A stretch of 64,000 nucleotides of DNA from Leptobrachium leishanense (lineage: Eukaryota > Chordata > Amphibia > Anura > Megophryidae): the NCBI GenBank assembly GCA_009667805.1, contig CM019063.1:82301877-82365876 (forward strand), in the 5' to 3' direction. The notes beneath the pieces were generated by a model. The model had not been told where the DNA came from. It did no database searches and saw only the letters and a program-made list of their open reading frames with translations. Below, one piece after another: positions 20,833 through 31,868 of this stretch. The position numbers were made by a program, and so were the translations under genes. Numbering within the stretch: position 1 is the first letter of the stretch; every line of letters begins with the position of its first letter.

Positions 20833-21409
20833 CTGTAAAGAAGAAACCCGCTTGTGCAAGAGCAGTCGGCTCTATCATTGCATAAGCGGGCCATGTTGTA
20901 AAAGACTGCAACCTTTGGTCTTCACTTTCCATGGCTTCATTATCTGAAACATCAACTGAAGGCTGAGGGCGTACGTCATATTTGGAGATATTTCCAGATT
21001 CTATGCTTTGAGTGAACTCGCAGCTAGGATTGAACTTCTGGTGGTTTGTCTTTAGAGAAACACTTAAAGACTGCCTGCACAGCACCAGCCCGCAGCAAAA
21101 GCACTGGGAACTGTTACTCAGCCCAGTGCCATAAAATCCAGCGACAGCCAGCTCTTTTGGAGACCAGGTAGAAAAGGGATCCAGGACCAATAAGGTTTTT
21201 TTCAACCTGTTTACTTCACTTCTCATTGAGTAATTAGGACCCCTAGGTAATTGCTGACGTATCTTCCTGTGAGATTCTTCTGCCTGAAGGATACATTGTT
21301 GTACATCAATATCCTTCCAGTCTGGTGGAAAAATCGGCGAGAAAGTTTCGTCAAACTCAGATATGGTTGTTAAGTCCACAGTGGAACATGTGACCGTTTG
21401 AGTTTCCAT
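20833..21409 (-). CDS. NAIP: NAIP-like protein, first coding exon (BIR1 and start of BIR2)
   Basis: The start is ATG at 21409; an upstream in-frame GTG is not needed. The exon encodes 192 codons plus one base and ends at ACAG|GTAAGG. After a ~60-residue acidic lead, BIR1 spans about residues 66-132, with RLKKTLLVLDPFSTWSPKEL, AVAGFYGTG and zinc ligands C103, C106, H123 and C130 (C-x2-C-x16-H-x6-C). NISKYDVR after BIR1 and RLQSFTTWP opening BIR2 point to NAIP rather than XIAP or cIAP. The product would be a cytosolic NLR-family inflammasome sensor with anti-apoptotic BIR modules, as known in mammals. It is the only clear host gene in the window, and no defects are visible. Confidence 0.92.
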
Positions 21410-21449
21410 TATGTATAAACAGTGACGTGAGAAAGTGTGCTTCACTCAA

Positions 21450-21475
21450 ATCTGTAATACACTAAAAAAGGGAAA
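21450..21475 (-). promoter_or_regulatory. NAIP: Splice acceptor upstream of the NAIP-like start exon
   Basis: On the minus strand TTTTTTTTCCCTTTTTTAG precedes the start exon, with a second AG ten bases on (TGTATTACAG). The start codon therefore lies some 40-50 bases into an internal exon, and at least one 5' UTR exon should exist further to the right. Confidence 0.6.
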
Positions 21476-21970
21476 AAAAAGAGAATAAGTAATATGACTA
21501 ATAAAAAGGTACTTTAAGAGTGAAAAGGAATTATTTAATAATGGATTCTCTTACACCTAACAATATCGTTTACTACAAAAATGAAAAAATATGCATTTGT
21601 TGTTCATTAGTTATCGTTACCACTTAGAGTTGATGGTAACATCAACTCTGGCTAGCATTAGAGATGCTTATATTTTGAGCGTGAGTGGGCTCAAGCAGAA
21701 ACAAGCAATGGAAATCTGAGTGCTTTTTAGGGATCTCTCTACCGTCAAAACGGTTGGTCCACATTCTTTTTTTAAAAGTTGTTTATATTGGTTTTTAAAT
21801 CTAAACTGAATTACAATGCTCATCATGTATGAAATTTATGAGCAAGACGAGTACAGAGACAAGTACAAGAAAGAGATAACGAGCCAAATCAAAAAATAGA
21901 TGCAGGAACATAATAGTAAATATTCAAGCAAGTACAGGTAAAACTCTTTGGCAGGCAGTATAATCTAAAG

Positions 21971-22862
21971 CAGGGGTCAGCAACCTCAGCCCTCCAGATA
22001 TTTTGGAACTACAGTGAGAGAGTGGCCTGCTCTACGGTGGGGGCTGTTGTGGAAATTTTATTATGTGGACATTATAGTCTAGGATGTGTGTGTTTTTATA
22101 AGTTGTCATCTGTCTCCCTGTGTTGGATTTGAATGTGGTTTTAAATCCAAGCCAGCGGCGGACATTATACTCTAGGAATGAGGTGTGTACAGGGGGCCGG
22201 TCCGTCATTCTAGTCCACACCTCTGTCCTTTTGATATGTAAATGTATTTACTGGACAAACTTGTTTTCTGTTGTATAGTCAGTGGCCACTGGGCGTTGTC
22301 CATTTTGTGTAATAAACAAATGACCAGAAGCCAGGAGCTCACTTAGCACTTGGGACTTGGACGTGGTCAGATGAACTCCAGCTAGAAGCAGCGTGTGTGT
22401 CTGTGTCTCTTTACTGCGCGGGTTCAGGTACATATGCCAGGGATGGCAGAGAGCTGCTTGTAAGTGCAGCGGATCAAACTACATTAGGGAATTGATAGTA
22501 GATTAATTTCCAAAACAGGGCCCGCTCAGATCTCACAAGGTTTTAGCTTGCTTGTGCCATTACAGGGATGAATTCTCCATATGCAAATCAGTCTGCTCTC
22601 ACCCAAAACGGATGGCCAGTACGGATTGCAAGGACGTTATCCCTGCATTAGAGGTGCAGCAACCCCCCACGATCATTTCAGCCTTGTTAGGCCTCGTCAG
22701 GAGGGTATAGCTGACACCACTCTAGGCACATCAAGCAAGGGGTCAATGTCTGGATGACCCTGTATGACATTTTCCATGAGGCTCAGGCAATCTACTGAAT
22801 ACCTGAGCATCATGGGAGATGTAGTTTCAAAACATCTGGAAGGCCAAGGTTGCTGACCCCTG
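21971..22862. mobile_element. hAT-type element with LTR-like interior
   Basis: Termini CAGGGGTCAGCAACCT (21971) and AGGTTGCTGACCCCTG (ending 22862) are flanked by exact 8-bp duplications ATCTAAAG (21963-21970 and 22863-22870). The interior (about 22030-22450) has an AATAAACAAATG signal followed by GT-rich text, reminiscent of an LTR R-U5, but without a paired LTR. No transposase is present. Confidence 0.88.
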
Positions 22863-23034
22863 ATCTAAAGGGTCTATTCACACTGGCGCAGTTTGATACA
22901 CATTTCGGCACACTACGGTGATTCCATTTTGCCAACAGTACGATGAATTAACTATTCACTGGATGGTCACTGTAGTGATCCAAAGATGGAGTCGCCAAAG
23001 CCCCATTAAAAAGTTGAAGAACGTCGCCGAAGAG

Positions 23035-24427
23035 AAGGGATGAGCCGAACACCGTGTTCGGTTTGCATTCAAACGCGAACAATTTCAAAAGTTCGAGTTC
23101 GAACACGAACACGAACCGAACTCAATGCAAGTCAATGGGACTCAAAAGTTTGAATTTTAGAGTGCCCTCCAAGAGGGCATATATGCAAGATATTTGCCAT
23201 AAAATGTGTATGGGGTCCGGGTAGTGCCCTGGGGGACAGGAAACAAGGACAAAAAGTTTTAAAAAAAGTTTTTAAAGGAACAGTGAGTTTTCCATGAAAT
23301 AAAGGTTAAGAATAAAAACGAAAAATTCCTTCAAATATCGTGCCTAGGAGGTCCCCATAACCTGCCCGTGAAGTGGCGGATTTGTAGGATATATATAGAA
23401 ACATTTAAAAACAAAAAAATGACATTTCAAATGACGGTAAATGGTTTTCCTTTAAATAATTCATAAACAACTGCTTGGGGCGGCAGCCTGTATGAAAAGA
23501 GGAGACATTTTAGGACACGCAGAACAAATTTAGTGATTTTTTGGCTAAATTATGGGGAAACTTAGGCTAGGGTCAGACAAACGCATTTTTCACGAATGGA
23601 CGTATTTTTTCACGGAATACGCGATAGCGGTCATATGCAGCGCATTACCGTCCGTGATTTTGTACGGATCATCAATAAAACTAGACCTGTGCACCGATTT
23701 TTACTCATTTCGGACGATTTCCATTTCGGTTCGGTTCGTTTCGGCTCATTTTTCGTATCGACTTTTTTTTTCGGAATATCGGCCATTTTCGTGTTTTTGG
23801 GTCTGCTCGTTTTTCGTATCGACTTTTTTTCGTGATTTCGGAAATTTTTGTGTTTTTCGGAACGTCTGTTCTCCTCGTTTCAAAGTGTGTATTTGTTTTG
23901 ACGTAAACTAATGGTTTATTGGTTTGTTTTTCGGATCCGATATTTTCTGTCGATACGATAATTCTGTCGATACGATAATTCTGCCGATTCTGTAGTTTTT
24001 TTTATTTTTATTAAGTAAAGATCCTTTTTTTCTTATGAATATGCATTGAACAACTTTATTTAATCATATTAAAATGGTATGAAAGGAGAAAAAAAAAATG
24101 AACAAAAAAAGTTTTATTTTATGTTGCTGGGGACATTTAAAAATGTCCTTGGATTAAATTTTTTTTAAAAATGTTTTATCCCATAGGCTTCAGTGTTAAA
24201 AATATTCCCGTTTTAATTCAATATCTAATAAACCATTGCTTATAATATTCTGCAGTAAAGAGTCTCTTTATTCTCAGGATTTTTTTAAGCATTTTTTATA
24301 CTTTTTCAATTTTTTTTATTTTTCGAACTCGAACCGAACAAGCGGAAATGTTTGTAGTTCGCAAACTTTAGAACGGCCAATGTTCGAATCGAATTACGAA
24401 CCGATCGAACCGAACAGCTCATCCCTA
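23035..24427. mobile_element. Non-autonomous hAT element (AGGGATGAGC termini), 1.39 kb
   Basis: Termini AGGGATGAGCCGAAC and GAACAGCTCATCCCTA are flanked by near-identical 8-bp duplications CCGAAGAG (23027-23034) and CTGAAGAG (24428-24435). The flanks are rich in GTTCG/CGAAC repeats. The interior carries CGAA-rich and GTTATTCA-family pieces, so the copy is a mosaic. No coding capacity. A second, inverted copy spans 32654-36701. Confidence 0.88.
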
Positions 24428-24668
24428 CTGAAGAGCACCAAATGTAAAGGACTTTATAAGTTATCCAAAATATAAATAATTGAAATATGCAATTCATTGC
24501 TTGTTTCTCCCTCAATTTCTTTCCTAACATCTGTCCCATCCGCACCCCTATCTGTGCCTGCTATTTCCTATTTTTCCACTTAGCTCGCTCCTGTGTCTGT
24601 TTTGCCTCAAGATACTATCTGTTTAAATGAGACTCACCCTGCTTTCCCACCCGTTTATCCCTCTAGGC

Positions 24669-25250
24669 CAGTGTTTCCCAAACCTGTCCTTGGAACCCTC
24701 AACCAGGCCAGATTTTGCAGATCACCTTGGGGAAATGCAGACTGAATCCTGCAATCATTGAACAGCAAATCATATCACCTGTGCTGTGCTTCACATATCT
24801 GTCAAACCTGGCGAGGTGGAAAACATAGAAACATAGAAACATAGAAAAATGTCGGCAGATAAGAACCTTTCGGCCCATCTAGTCTGCCCAATTACATGGA
24901 TACTTTACCTGGATTTATCTTTTGTTTAGGATCGCCTTATGCCTATCCCATGCCTGCTTAAATTCAATTACTGTTTTGGCCTCTACCACTTCTACTGGAA
25001 GACTGTTCCATGTATCCACCACCCTCTCAGTAAAACAATGCTTCCTGATGTCACTTTTAAACCTTTGCCCCTCTAATCTAAGACTATGTCCTCTTGTTTT
25101 GCTATTTTGTTTCCTTTTAAATATACTCCCTTCCTCTACCTTGTGGATTCCCTTTACGTATTTAAATGTTTCTATCATATCTCCTCTGTCTCGTCTTTTT
25201 TCCAAGCTGTACATGTTACAGGGTCCTTAGGACAGGTTTGGGAAACACTG
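24669..25250. mobile_element. Non-autonomous hAT element hosting a CR1 insertion
   Basis: Termini CAGTGTTTCCCAAACCTGTC and its inverse ending at 25250 are bracketed by exact 8-bp duplications CTCTAGGC (24661-24668 and 25251-25258). A CR1 fragment fills most of the interior, so the original MITE was under 200 bp. Confidence 0.92.
24823..25220 (-). pseudogene. CR1 LINE, ORF2 C-terminal end
   Basis: On the minus strand an open frame (25214-24915) gives RRDRGDMIETFKYVKGIHKV, then TRGHSLRLEGQRF and VVDTWNSLPVEVVEAK, the typical CR1 RT tail. It ends in an octamer-like (TTTCTATG)n array, the usual CR1 3' end. It is 5'-truncated but little degraded. Confidence 0.85.
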
Positions 25251-25258
25251 CTCTAGGC

Positions 25259-25774
25259 AAATTCCTGAAACCTGTTCTCCAATGACATCTATTGTTAACC
25301 TCACTAAACATTAAAAAATGTGCTGTTGTTACGCACCCTTTGTATATGTCGCTCTGCCGCAGGGCATATTCGTGTTGGTTTCTATGACATCACTACCCCG
25401 TGTCACTGAGGACATAAATACCAGATTTAAATAAACCCAGATGAATTTGGTGGCATATACTTGCTTTTGCGTATGTGTCATACATTTTCCTGAGCGCGCT
25501 CGTCATTGCTCTGCCTAAGGGACCATCAACAGATGACTGGAGACCTGTAATCGAGAGAGGGGGACACACGGAGACCCCCAGAAAGGGAGAGAGACTCTAA
25601 CACTGAAAAGCGCTGAAATGGCTTTGGCGAATTCCACCAAACAGCAAAAAAAAACTTGACTCTCCTATTCTCCTAATAGGTGTTTAACCCTTTAGCTGCT
25701 GAGCCATTTCACCCCTGTGACTGTGCTCATTTGGGCTGTTTTGTGCTCATCATGTTTAAATGCGATTTGAAGTC
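25259..25774. other. No gene; unidentified repeat DNA
   Basis: Includes TTAACCCTTTAGCTGCTGAG at 25684-25703, similar to the terminus of the TTAA MITE at 34622, and text around TCATCATGTTTAAATGCGAT shared with about 34587-34606. This suggests one repeat family hosting both. No coding feature. Confidence 0.45.
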
Positions 25775-25788
25775 ATCCTTTATTATAA

Positions 25789-26170
25789 ATTGAAAAAAAC
25801 AATTACACCTGCTGAGGAAGCGAGGCCGCTCGCGAAACGCGTTTACCCATGTGCTTGTTTTATTTATTTTAAATAAATGTTGCCTTTTAAATCTATAATT
25901 GGCGTGCAGCACTTTTTGGGGATTACAAGACTACGTATCCAGGGGAAATTCGGCATTCCCATCTAATTTTGCCGATTGATTGGAGCATCTAGTGTCTGAT
26001 TGAGACACAAAAAAATGTGAGTGCATCCTCCTTTTTCTTATCTACATTTGTTTAGAAATTTATTACGCTATGGCAGCGTTTCTGTTTATTTTAAAGGTAC
26101 ACAGAAAAAAAGAAAACACCCTTTGAAGGAAGCGCTGAATCGATCATCCCTCCTTTTTGCTATATTTTTT
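25789..26170 (+). mobile_element. 382-bp retrozyme-like insertion with hammerhead motif
   Basis: The insert is flanked by the 14-bp duplication ATCCTTTATTATAA (25775-25788 and 26171-26184). It carries a hammerhead-like core near its 5' end, has no ORF of note, and includes GGATTACAAGACTACGTATC-type text seen in Penelope pseudo-LTRs. Interpretation as a small non-autonomous Penelope/retrozyme copy is inference. Confidence 0.6.
25806..25850 (+). ncRNA. Hammerhead ribozyme-like motif
   Basis: CTGAGGA (25812-25818) fits the CUGANGA core box. It is followed, after one extra A, by a perfect 5-bp stem GCGAG/CTCGC with loop GCCG and then GAAA (25834-25837) and CGCGT. The bulged A and the unassigned helices I and III leave cleavage activity open. 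Penelope-like elements are known to carry such motifs in their pseudo-LTRs. Confidence 0.55.
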
Positions 26171-27466
26171 ATCCTTTATTATAAGACAAATTATATCCTG
26201 GGTTTCAGCAGACTCTTAATATATTATTATTATATGTATACGACATGTCCCATCAGAATGCTAGAGCAAAAAAGTTTTTTAAAAAATGTAGGGCCCTCTT
26301 ACATTCTTCGCGCACAATTGTGCGCATGTGCAAAAACGGATTAACGTGAGAGGCAAATCCCTTTTGCGCAGACTGTCGTATTACGACGTTCGTGCATACA
26401 ATGCGCGTTAACGTCTAACGCGAGTGACCCTGTGCAAATGAAACTTCGTGCACACATCCCATACTTAACATTGTGAGCGCAAATGCGTTCGTGTACTGGT
26501 ACGCGAATGGTATTACAATCGATGCGCAACTGTTTTACGAACCAAGTTTGCGTGCAGAATTTTAACGTCTTTGAAAAGCAGGTGGTAACTGCCAATTTGA
26601 ACGGTCTGGCTGAAATGGAAAAAATATGGATAAAAAAAATACAGCACAGTATAGTGACACATTCTACACATACCCAAACAATAAAATGGAGAGGTTGTGC
26701 GTGTTTTTATTATTGCTGCAGCATATGTACTCATATCGATTTTGGCAGGCACAACAACGGAACGGGAGACAATTGTGGTTCTTAATTCTGATTGTACTGG
26801 AGTGAGTGAGCCGTACTATGACTGGAACATACTGGGGTATACTGGGAGTGAGTGAGCCGTACTCTGACTGGGACATAATGGCGTATACTGGGAATGAGTG
26901 AGCTTCGCCATGACTGGCGTATACTGGGACAGAGTGATCCATGCTATGACTGGGGTACACTGGGAAGGAGTGATCCGCGCTGGGCTCCGTGCTTCCCCGG
27001 GCTGTCTCTGCAGGGACCCCGGGGCCCCGCGCTGGACACATTGTATCCGCCCTCGCTCACGCACCCTGTGTGCCATTCCAAGCGGATCCAAGCGGAAACA
27101 ATGGACGGAGCTTCCTCAGGGCTGGGGGGCATGGATCGTCAGCGCAGCCGTGGGGGTCCATGCGGGGGCGCATGGGGTGTCCGGGGCTGGCGGGGGGTGC
27201 ACGGGATGTCAGATGGTCATGGTGCCAGAGATGCTGTGTGAGCGGAGCAGGGGGATCTCTCTCCTCTCCAAAGCTCAGCAATGAGCAGAGCTGGAAATAC
27301 AGGGGCCTTTAACTCCTGCTCTGCTGCGACCAGCCCCTCCCAGCAGCAGCAGCCCTCACCCTCCGGCCAGCTGATCCCTGCACCAGTGGCGTAGCGTGGA
27401 TTGTCAGTGCCCGGGGCCAGCCAAGAATTGTGCGCCCCCCCAACCTGTGGACACGTTATCGATATT

Positions 27467-27970
27467 GCCCCAGCTCTCACATGGATTTGCCCCAGCTCAC
27501 ACATGGATATTGCCCCAGCTCTCACATGAATATTGCCCCAGCTCACACATGGATTTGCCCCAGCTCATGGAAATGCCCCTGCTCACACATGGATTTGCCG
27601 CAGCTCATGGATTTGCCCCAGTTCATGGATTTGCCCCAGCTCATGGATACTGCCCCAGCTCATGGATTTGCCCCAGCTCATGGATATGCCCCAGCACATG
27701 GATATGCCCCCAATCATGGATTTGCCCCAGCACATGGATTTTCCCCAGCTCATGGATATGCCCCAGCTCATGGATTTGCCCCAGCTCATGGATTTGCCCC
27801 AGCACATGGATTTGCCCCAGCTCATGGATTTGCCCCAGCTCACACATGGATTTGCCCCAGCACACACATGGATTTGCCCCAGCTCACACATGGATTTGCC
27901 CCAGCTCATGGATTGGCCCCCAGCTCATGGATTTGCCCCAGCTCTCACCTGGATATTGCCCCAGCTCCGG
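27467..27970. repeat. Minisatellite of ~18-24-bp units (CCCCAGCTCATGGATTTG)
   Basis: Variants with GATTTG, GATATG and GATATTG and with an extra CACA alternate over about 500 bp. Three long plus-strand ORFs and their minus-strand mirrors are artefacts of the repeat. The same unit, inverted, forms the array at 31862-32415. Confidence 0.93.
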
Positions 27971-27982
27971 ATCCAGCAGGGG

Positions 27983-28245
27983 TTGAGGGGGCCCAGATGC
28001 CGGGCAGCGGGAGTGCCTGCCCGGTCCTGAACAGCGTGAGTCCATCCTGTTGAAGGGGAGGCGGCTGCGTGCGCAGGTCACGCGGTCGGCCAGTCAGGTG
28101 GTACAGAGACTCAGTACCACCTGATAAGACGGACCACGTGACCTGCGCCTGCACGCAGCCGCCTCCCCTTCAACAGGACAGACTCACTGTTCAGGACCGG
28201 GCAGGCACTCCCGCTGCCCGGCATCTGGGTCCCCTCAACCCGCGG
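27983..28245. repeat. Near-perfect palindrome, ~120-bp arms
   Basis: The text from GGGGGCCCAGATGCCGGGCA through CAGGTGGTAC is mirrored after a ~9-base loop near 28115 by GTACCACCTG through CATCTGGGTCCCC. Arms are GC-rich with only a few mismatches, so a very stable hairpin is expected. Confidence 0.85.
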
Positions 28246-28985
28246 GCCCTTGGGCGGCGCCCGAGGGCCCGGCGGGTCAGTCCCGGCCACAAGTTTTAGG
28301 GGCGCAAATTTCTTTTGAAATTATGCGCCCCAAAGAAAACTGCGCCCGGGGCCACGGCCCCCACAGCCCCCCCCACGCTACGCCACTGCCCTGCACCCAC
28401 TGCCAGCAAAGTGTGTGCCCCACCACCTGCCGAGAGAGAATGCCCACCGCCAGGTGAATGTGCCCACCGCCTGCCAGGGGAATATGTGAACACCGCCAGG
28501 GGAATGTGCCCATTAACACCTGGGGAATTTGCCCACCGCCTGCCAGGAGAAAATGCCCACCACCAGGGAATTGGCTGAATCGCGTGAAAAACCGTCTGCC
28601 CACCGATTTCTGCACGCAACGTTCATGCGAATACGATTTTACGTGTTGGTTTTACGCCCAATATTTTTTGACGGGTGAAAAAATGCGTTCGGACCATAAT
28701 ACCAGCGTTAATTTAGTCACGATAAAGTTTGATGCTGCACACAAAAAAAATTGCGCTGCGCGTACGAATTTGCGCGGAGAATGTAATAGAGCCCGTAACT
28801 TCCATTCAGATTTCAATAATTTACACCCTTTAAATTTTTTTTTTTCACATTTTACAAAAAATTTGAAATGGGATCCTGTTACTGCATTTTTCTGAGAAAA
28901 TACGCAATTGTAACTAAAACTGAAAAACACATTTATTTTTCATTTGCATATCGCCACATTGTATTTCATGAATAATATGACGGTA

Positions 28986-29761
28986 GGAGTTATTCACTGG
29001 AATTTCGGTGCGCTTTCGTTCCCCGCACTTCGGGTAAACAAATTCCCCAACCCTGCGCTGAATTTAGCATTCACCGCAGGGCCCCCGAAGTACAGGGAAA
29101 ATCCACCGAACAACTGCCAAATCAAAAGGAAAAAACCACCGTAAAACAACGGATCGGATCCGATAAGCTACCACAAAACTGCTGAAAAACATTGGATCAA
29201 ATCCAATAACCTGCCGCAAAAACGCTGAACTCATTTGGTAAAATGCCGACAAGCTGACAAATGGGGTTAAAAAAAACCACTGCACCATTTAAAAGCTGTT
29301 TAAAAGCTGCAAAAAAACAACAGTACGAAAATGCCTAGAATTACTACAGTATATAATGTTCGATGAATAATAATAAAAAGGTCTGTTACAGAAATAAAGA
29401 GACTTTTTGCTGCAAACTAAAAGAATAAACGGTTTATTTAAATATGTAATAAAAATGGGAATATTTTTTACATTGAAACCTATGGGATTCGCCTGATTAA
29501 ACCTGCCGAATGAAACCACCGAACATCAGGGTATTTTACTGACATTTCACTGCTGTTTGGTGTTCTCTGAATAGATTAAGCACTACTTCTCTATGGGGGA
29601 TTTCACTGCTGCCAAAGATCACCATATTTCGCTAGCAATTCGCCACTATTTGGCGAATCGCCAGCCTTTGTATAGCCGAATGGCCATGAAATAGCACCAT
29701 ACGGGGAAATTCGCTGTTTGGTGCAATTTTTGGCCAGTTCAGCTCTCTTTGAATAACTCTG
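28986..29761. mobile_element. GTTATTCA-family non-autonomous DNA element
   Basis: GGAGTTATTCACTGG near 28987 and CTCTTTGAATAACTC ending about 29760 form inverted ends. Inside are the family landmarks CACCGCAGGG and CCTATGGGATTCGCC. No transposase, and the target duplication was not resolved. Confidence 0.6.
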
Positions 29762-31300
29762 AATATATAAAACAATGGATTTGCTTGTGTCATGGGAGAT
29801 GAGAAGTGAGTAACAGCAGTGGTATTGCTCATTTTACTTGTGACAAATGGACAATGCCATTGCTGGGGAACTAAATAAATAAATTAAAAATATATTTTAT
29901 GTTTGTTGGTGTGTTTTTCTTTACTTGATACTAAACATGACCATGCAAAATATCATTAGATCTGACCTGTCCGATGACACCTAAAATGACTTTGTGGGGT
30001 GTAAAGAATGGAGATACAGGGGTCCATAGTACCACTGCTATACTCACAGCAGTGAAGCGGCTTGTGTTTTAGATGAACCAATGTGTAATAACGCTTTGTG
30101 CCATCACCTCCACATTTGGTTCCGGCGAGGGAAATGAGAAGTTGAGTTAGTCCATTGGCATTGTTTGCTTTTTCGGTAAAAAAGCAAATAATGCCACTAC
30201 CTTAGAAAAGCAAATGTTGCATTTCACTTATTTTTAAAAAAATTCTATTTTTTACACATTACGTGGTCATATTTGATATCGTTGGAAAGGCCAGACTCTG
30301 ACCTTTCTAATGACACCTCACATGACTTTGTCACATGCGCAATAATGTCAGTGGATGAGGGAGGTCCCGAAAGCAGGGCTGAAATCCAAGAAATATCACC
30401 GTTCGGTGCAATTCAGTGACCAATTCGACAGTTACTTAATAACCTCTTAAGTAATGGGAATTAAACCAAGGGGGGAGTGGAACTCCTGTGCGGATCAAGA
30501 CACATGTTTCAGGAGGGACACTTTACCAATTTTGGCTAAGAGTTGTCGTTCAGTTAGTAGTGGCAGCCAGATCAGGGGTCGGATCAAAGGCCTTGCTTAT
30601 CACACTCACTCTCTCCAGAACAGTAAGGGGTTTATCTACCGCAAGGCAAACAAGGTATTTGTCTAAGGTGGCAGAATCCAGGGGGGTGGAAAAAAATGCC
30701 CCCGAACACCCGCACTGGGCCACCATTGCACGCTGCGGCAGCGGTGGACTGACCTGACGAGAGCACAGGCCTTGTCAGGGCCTTGCCTGCTGGTAGTTTG
30801 TCTCAGCCTGACCTGCCTTCTAAATAATGCAGATCATAGGGGATTTTCTGTGGAGGAGTCTGTTCTTTGCAAAGGCGCTGCGCACGCATGTGATGTGACA
30901 AGATCGTCACATGACTAATAACAGCGCCACTGTGAAAGCTCTTTTCATGCTAAGCTACTCAATATGACCATAGCTGATCACAGTTGAAAGTCAAATGGCT
31001 GTGTGTGCCGTTGAGAAGGTGATTGGCTACACTAGATTGCATCTATAAGTCATTTTTAGGAGGAGGTGATTCTGTTTTTGAATTGTCTTTATTTTTGTCT
31101 GACATGCTGGTGTTATATCTTTCACTTGGATGTTATAAGTTGCACTGAGTAAATACAACTGGATATACAAAAACTCTGTCTGTCTTTACTTCAGGCTGCA
31201 AAGCAACAAAATGTGATTATTTTCAGGGGGGGTGATTCTTTTCTATACCCACTGTAAAACCTTTGCTTGTGAATGCAGAGATTGCTAAGTCTTCACAATA
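29762..31300. other. No gene; diverse repeat debris
   Basis: Contains a GATATCGTTGGAAAGGCC palindromic motif near 30275, like those at 34770 and 35300, and hAT-like CAAGGCAAACAAGG text near 30640. Small ORFs (30454-30666, 30488-30757) show no domains. Confidence 0.4.
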
Positions 31301-31474
31301 GATAAAGAAGGTCTGCTGCCATCTATACTATAATTGAGTAAGGTTTGGCGTGTCCGTCGCCAAGCCTTACTCTGCGCATGCGTGCGCAACCAGCGGCGGT
31401 TGGTTGCGCGTGCATGCAACCGCCACGGCACGAGCCGGCTGTGCGCTCGCCGCGGCGGTTGCAAGATGCACACA

Positions 31475-31868
31475 GCAGCCGGGTAGAGACTGCGTTCGCA
31501 GCCTCTACCCGGCTGCCGCACGCATCCAACCCCCGAGCGGCGAAGGGAAAGGTCCCTCCGCCGCTCGGGGGTTGGATGCGCGCGGCAGCTGGGTAGAGGC
31601 TGCGCTCGCAGCCTCTACCCGGCTGCCGCGCGCATCCAACCCCTGAGCGGCGAAGGGAAACTTCCCTCGCTTCCGCTCTTTGAAGGACCCAAGCCCCGGT
31701 CACGTGGGAGTCCCACGTGACCGCGGCTTGGGTCCTTCAACGAGCGGAAGCGGGGAAACTTTCACTTCCCCGGCGCCGCTCGGAAAGGTAAGTATGCCGG
31801 AGCTCATGGGGCGGCTGTCCGAATGCCGATAGAGCATTCGAACAGCCGCCCCATGTCTGGTCTGAGCT
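31475..31868. repeat. Cluster of GC-rich hairpins
   Basis: Five hairpins follow each other: 31475-31516 and 31581-31630 (both with GGGTAGAG/CTCTACCC arms), 31521-31580 (CGCATCCAACCCCCGAGCGG arms), 31671-31748 (containing GTCACGTGGGA) and 31802-31858 (ATGGGGCGGCTGT arms). Several can pair alternatively because arms recur. Translations of this region are not convincing proteins. Confidence 0.85.

Larger units (their letters stand above)
27384..28388. mobile_element. Non-autonomous hAT (CAGTGGCGTAGCGTGG family) carrying a minisatellite and a large palindrome
   Basis: Termini CAGTGGCGTAGCGTGG and CCACGCTACGCCACTG are flanked by exact 8-bp duplications CCCTGCAC (27376-27383 and 28389-28396). Subterminal text such as CCCCCAACCTGTGGACA matches, inverted, the copy at 57568-58626. 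Between the ends lie the tandem array 27467-27970 and a 260-bp near-perfect palindrome. No transposase. Confidence 0.92.
26795..28569. mobile_element. Composite insertion in the Harbinger-like element
   Basis: The uninterrupted relative shows this block is extra DNA; ATTG at 26791-26794 and 28570-28573 may be its target duplication. In order it holds a GACTGGGxxATACTGG minisatellite (26811-26965), a CpG-rich stretch (26966-27375), the hAT at 27384-28388 and a GCCCACCGCCAGGGGAAT minisatellite (28397-28569). Its own termini are not evident. ORFs of about 100-130 codons in the CpG-rich part lack domains. Confidence 0.6.
26291..28794. mobile_element. Harbinger-like non-autonomous element, interrupted
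   Basis: Termini GGGCCCTCTTACATTC and GAATGTAATAGAGCCC are flanked by GTA duplications (26288-26290 and 28795-28797). The sequence aligns with the uninterrupted copy at 40637-41371 up to TTCTGATTG (26794) and again from ATTGGCTGAATC (28570), so bases between are an insertion. CpG-containing GCGC-rich subterminal regions are typical of the pair. No transposase. Confidence 0.8.

Noticed and set aside
26894..27312. CpG-rich stretch with ~110-130-codon ORFs as a promoter and first exon
   Set aside because: It is part of the composite insertion in a Harbinger-like element, and all frames are open only through high GC. No splice-linked exon was found.
27396..28053. Long overlapping ORFs reading MDLPQLMDLPQ-type repeats
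   Set aside because: They are open only because a short tandem unit lacks stops in several frames on both strands; no start context, splice signal or domain.
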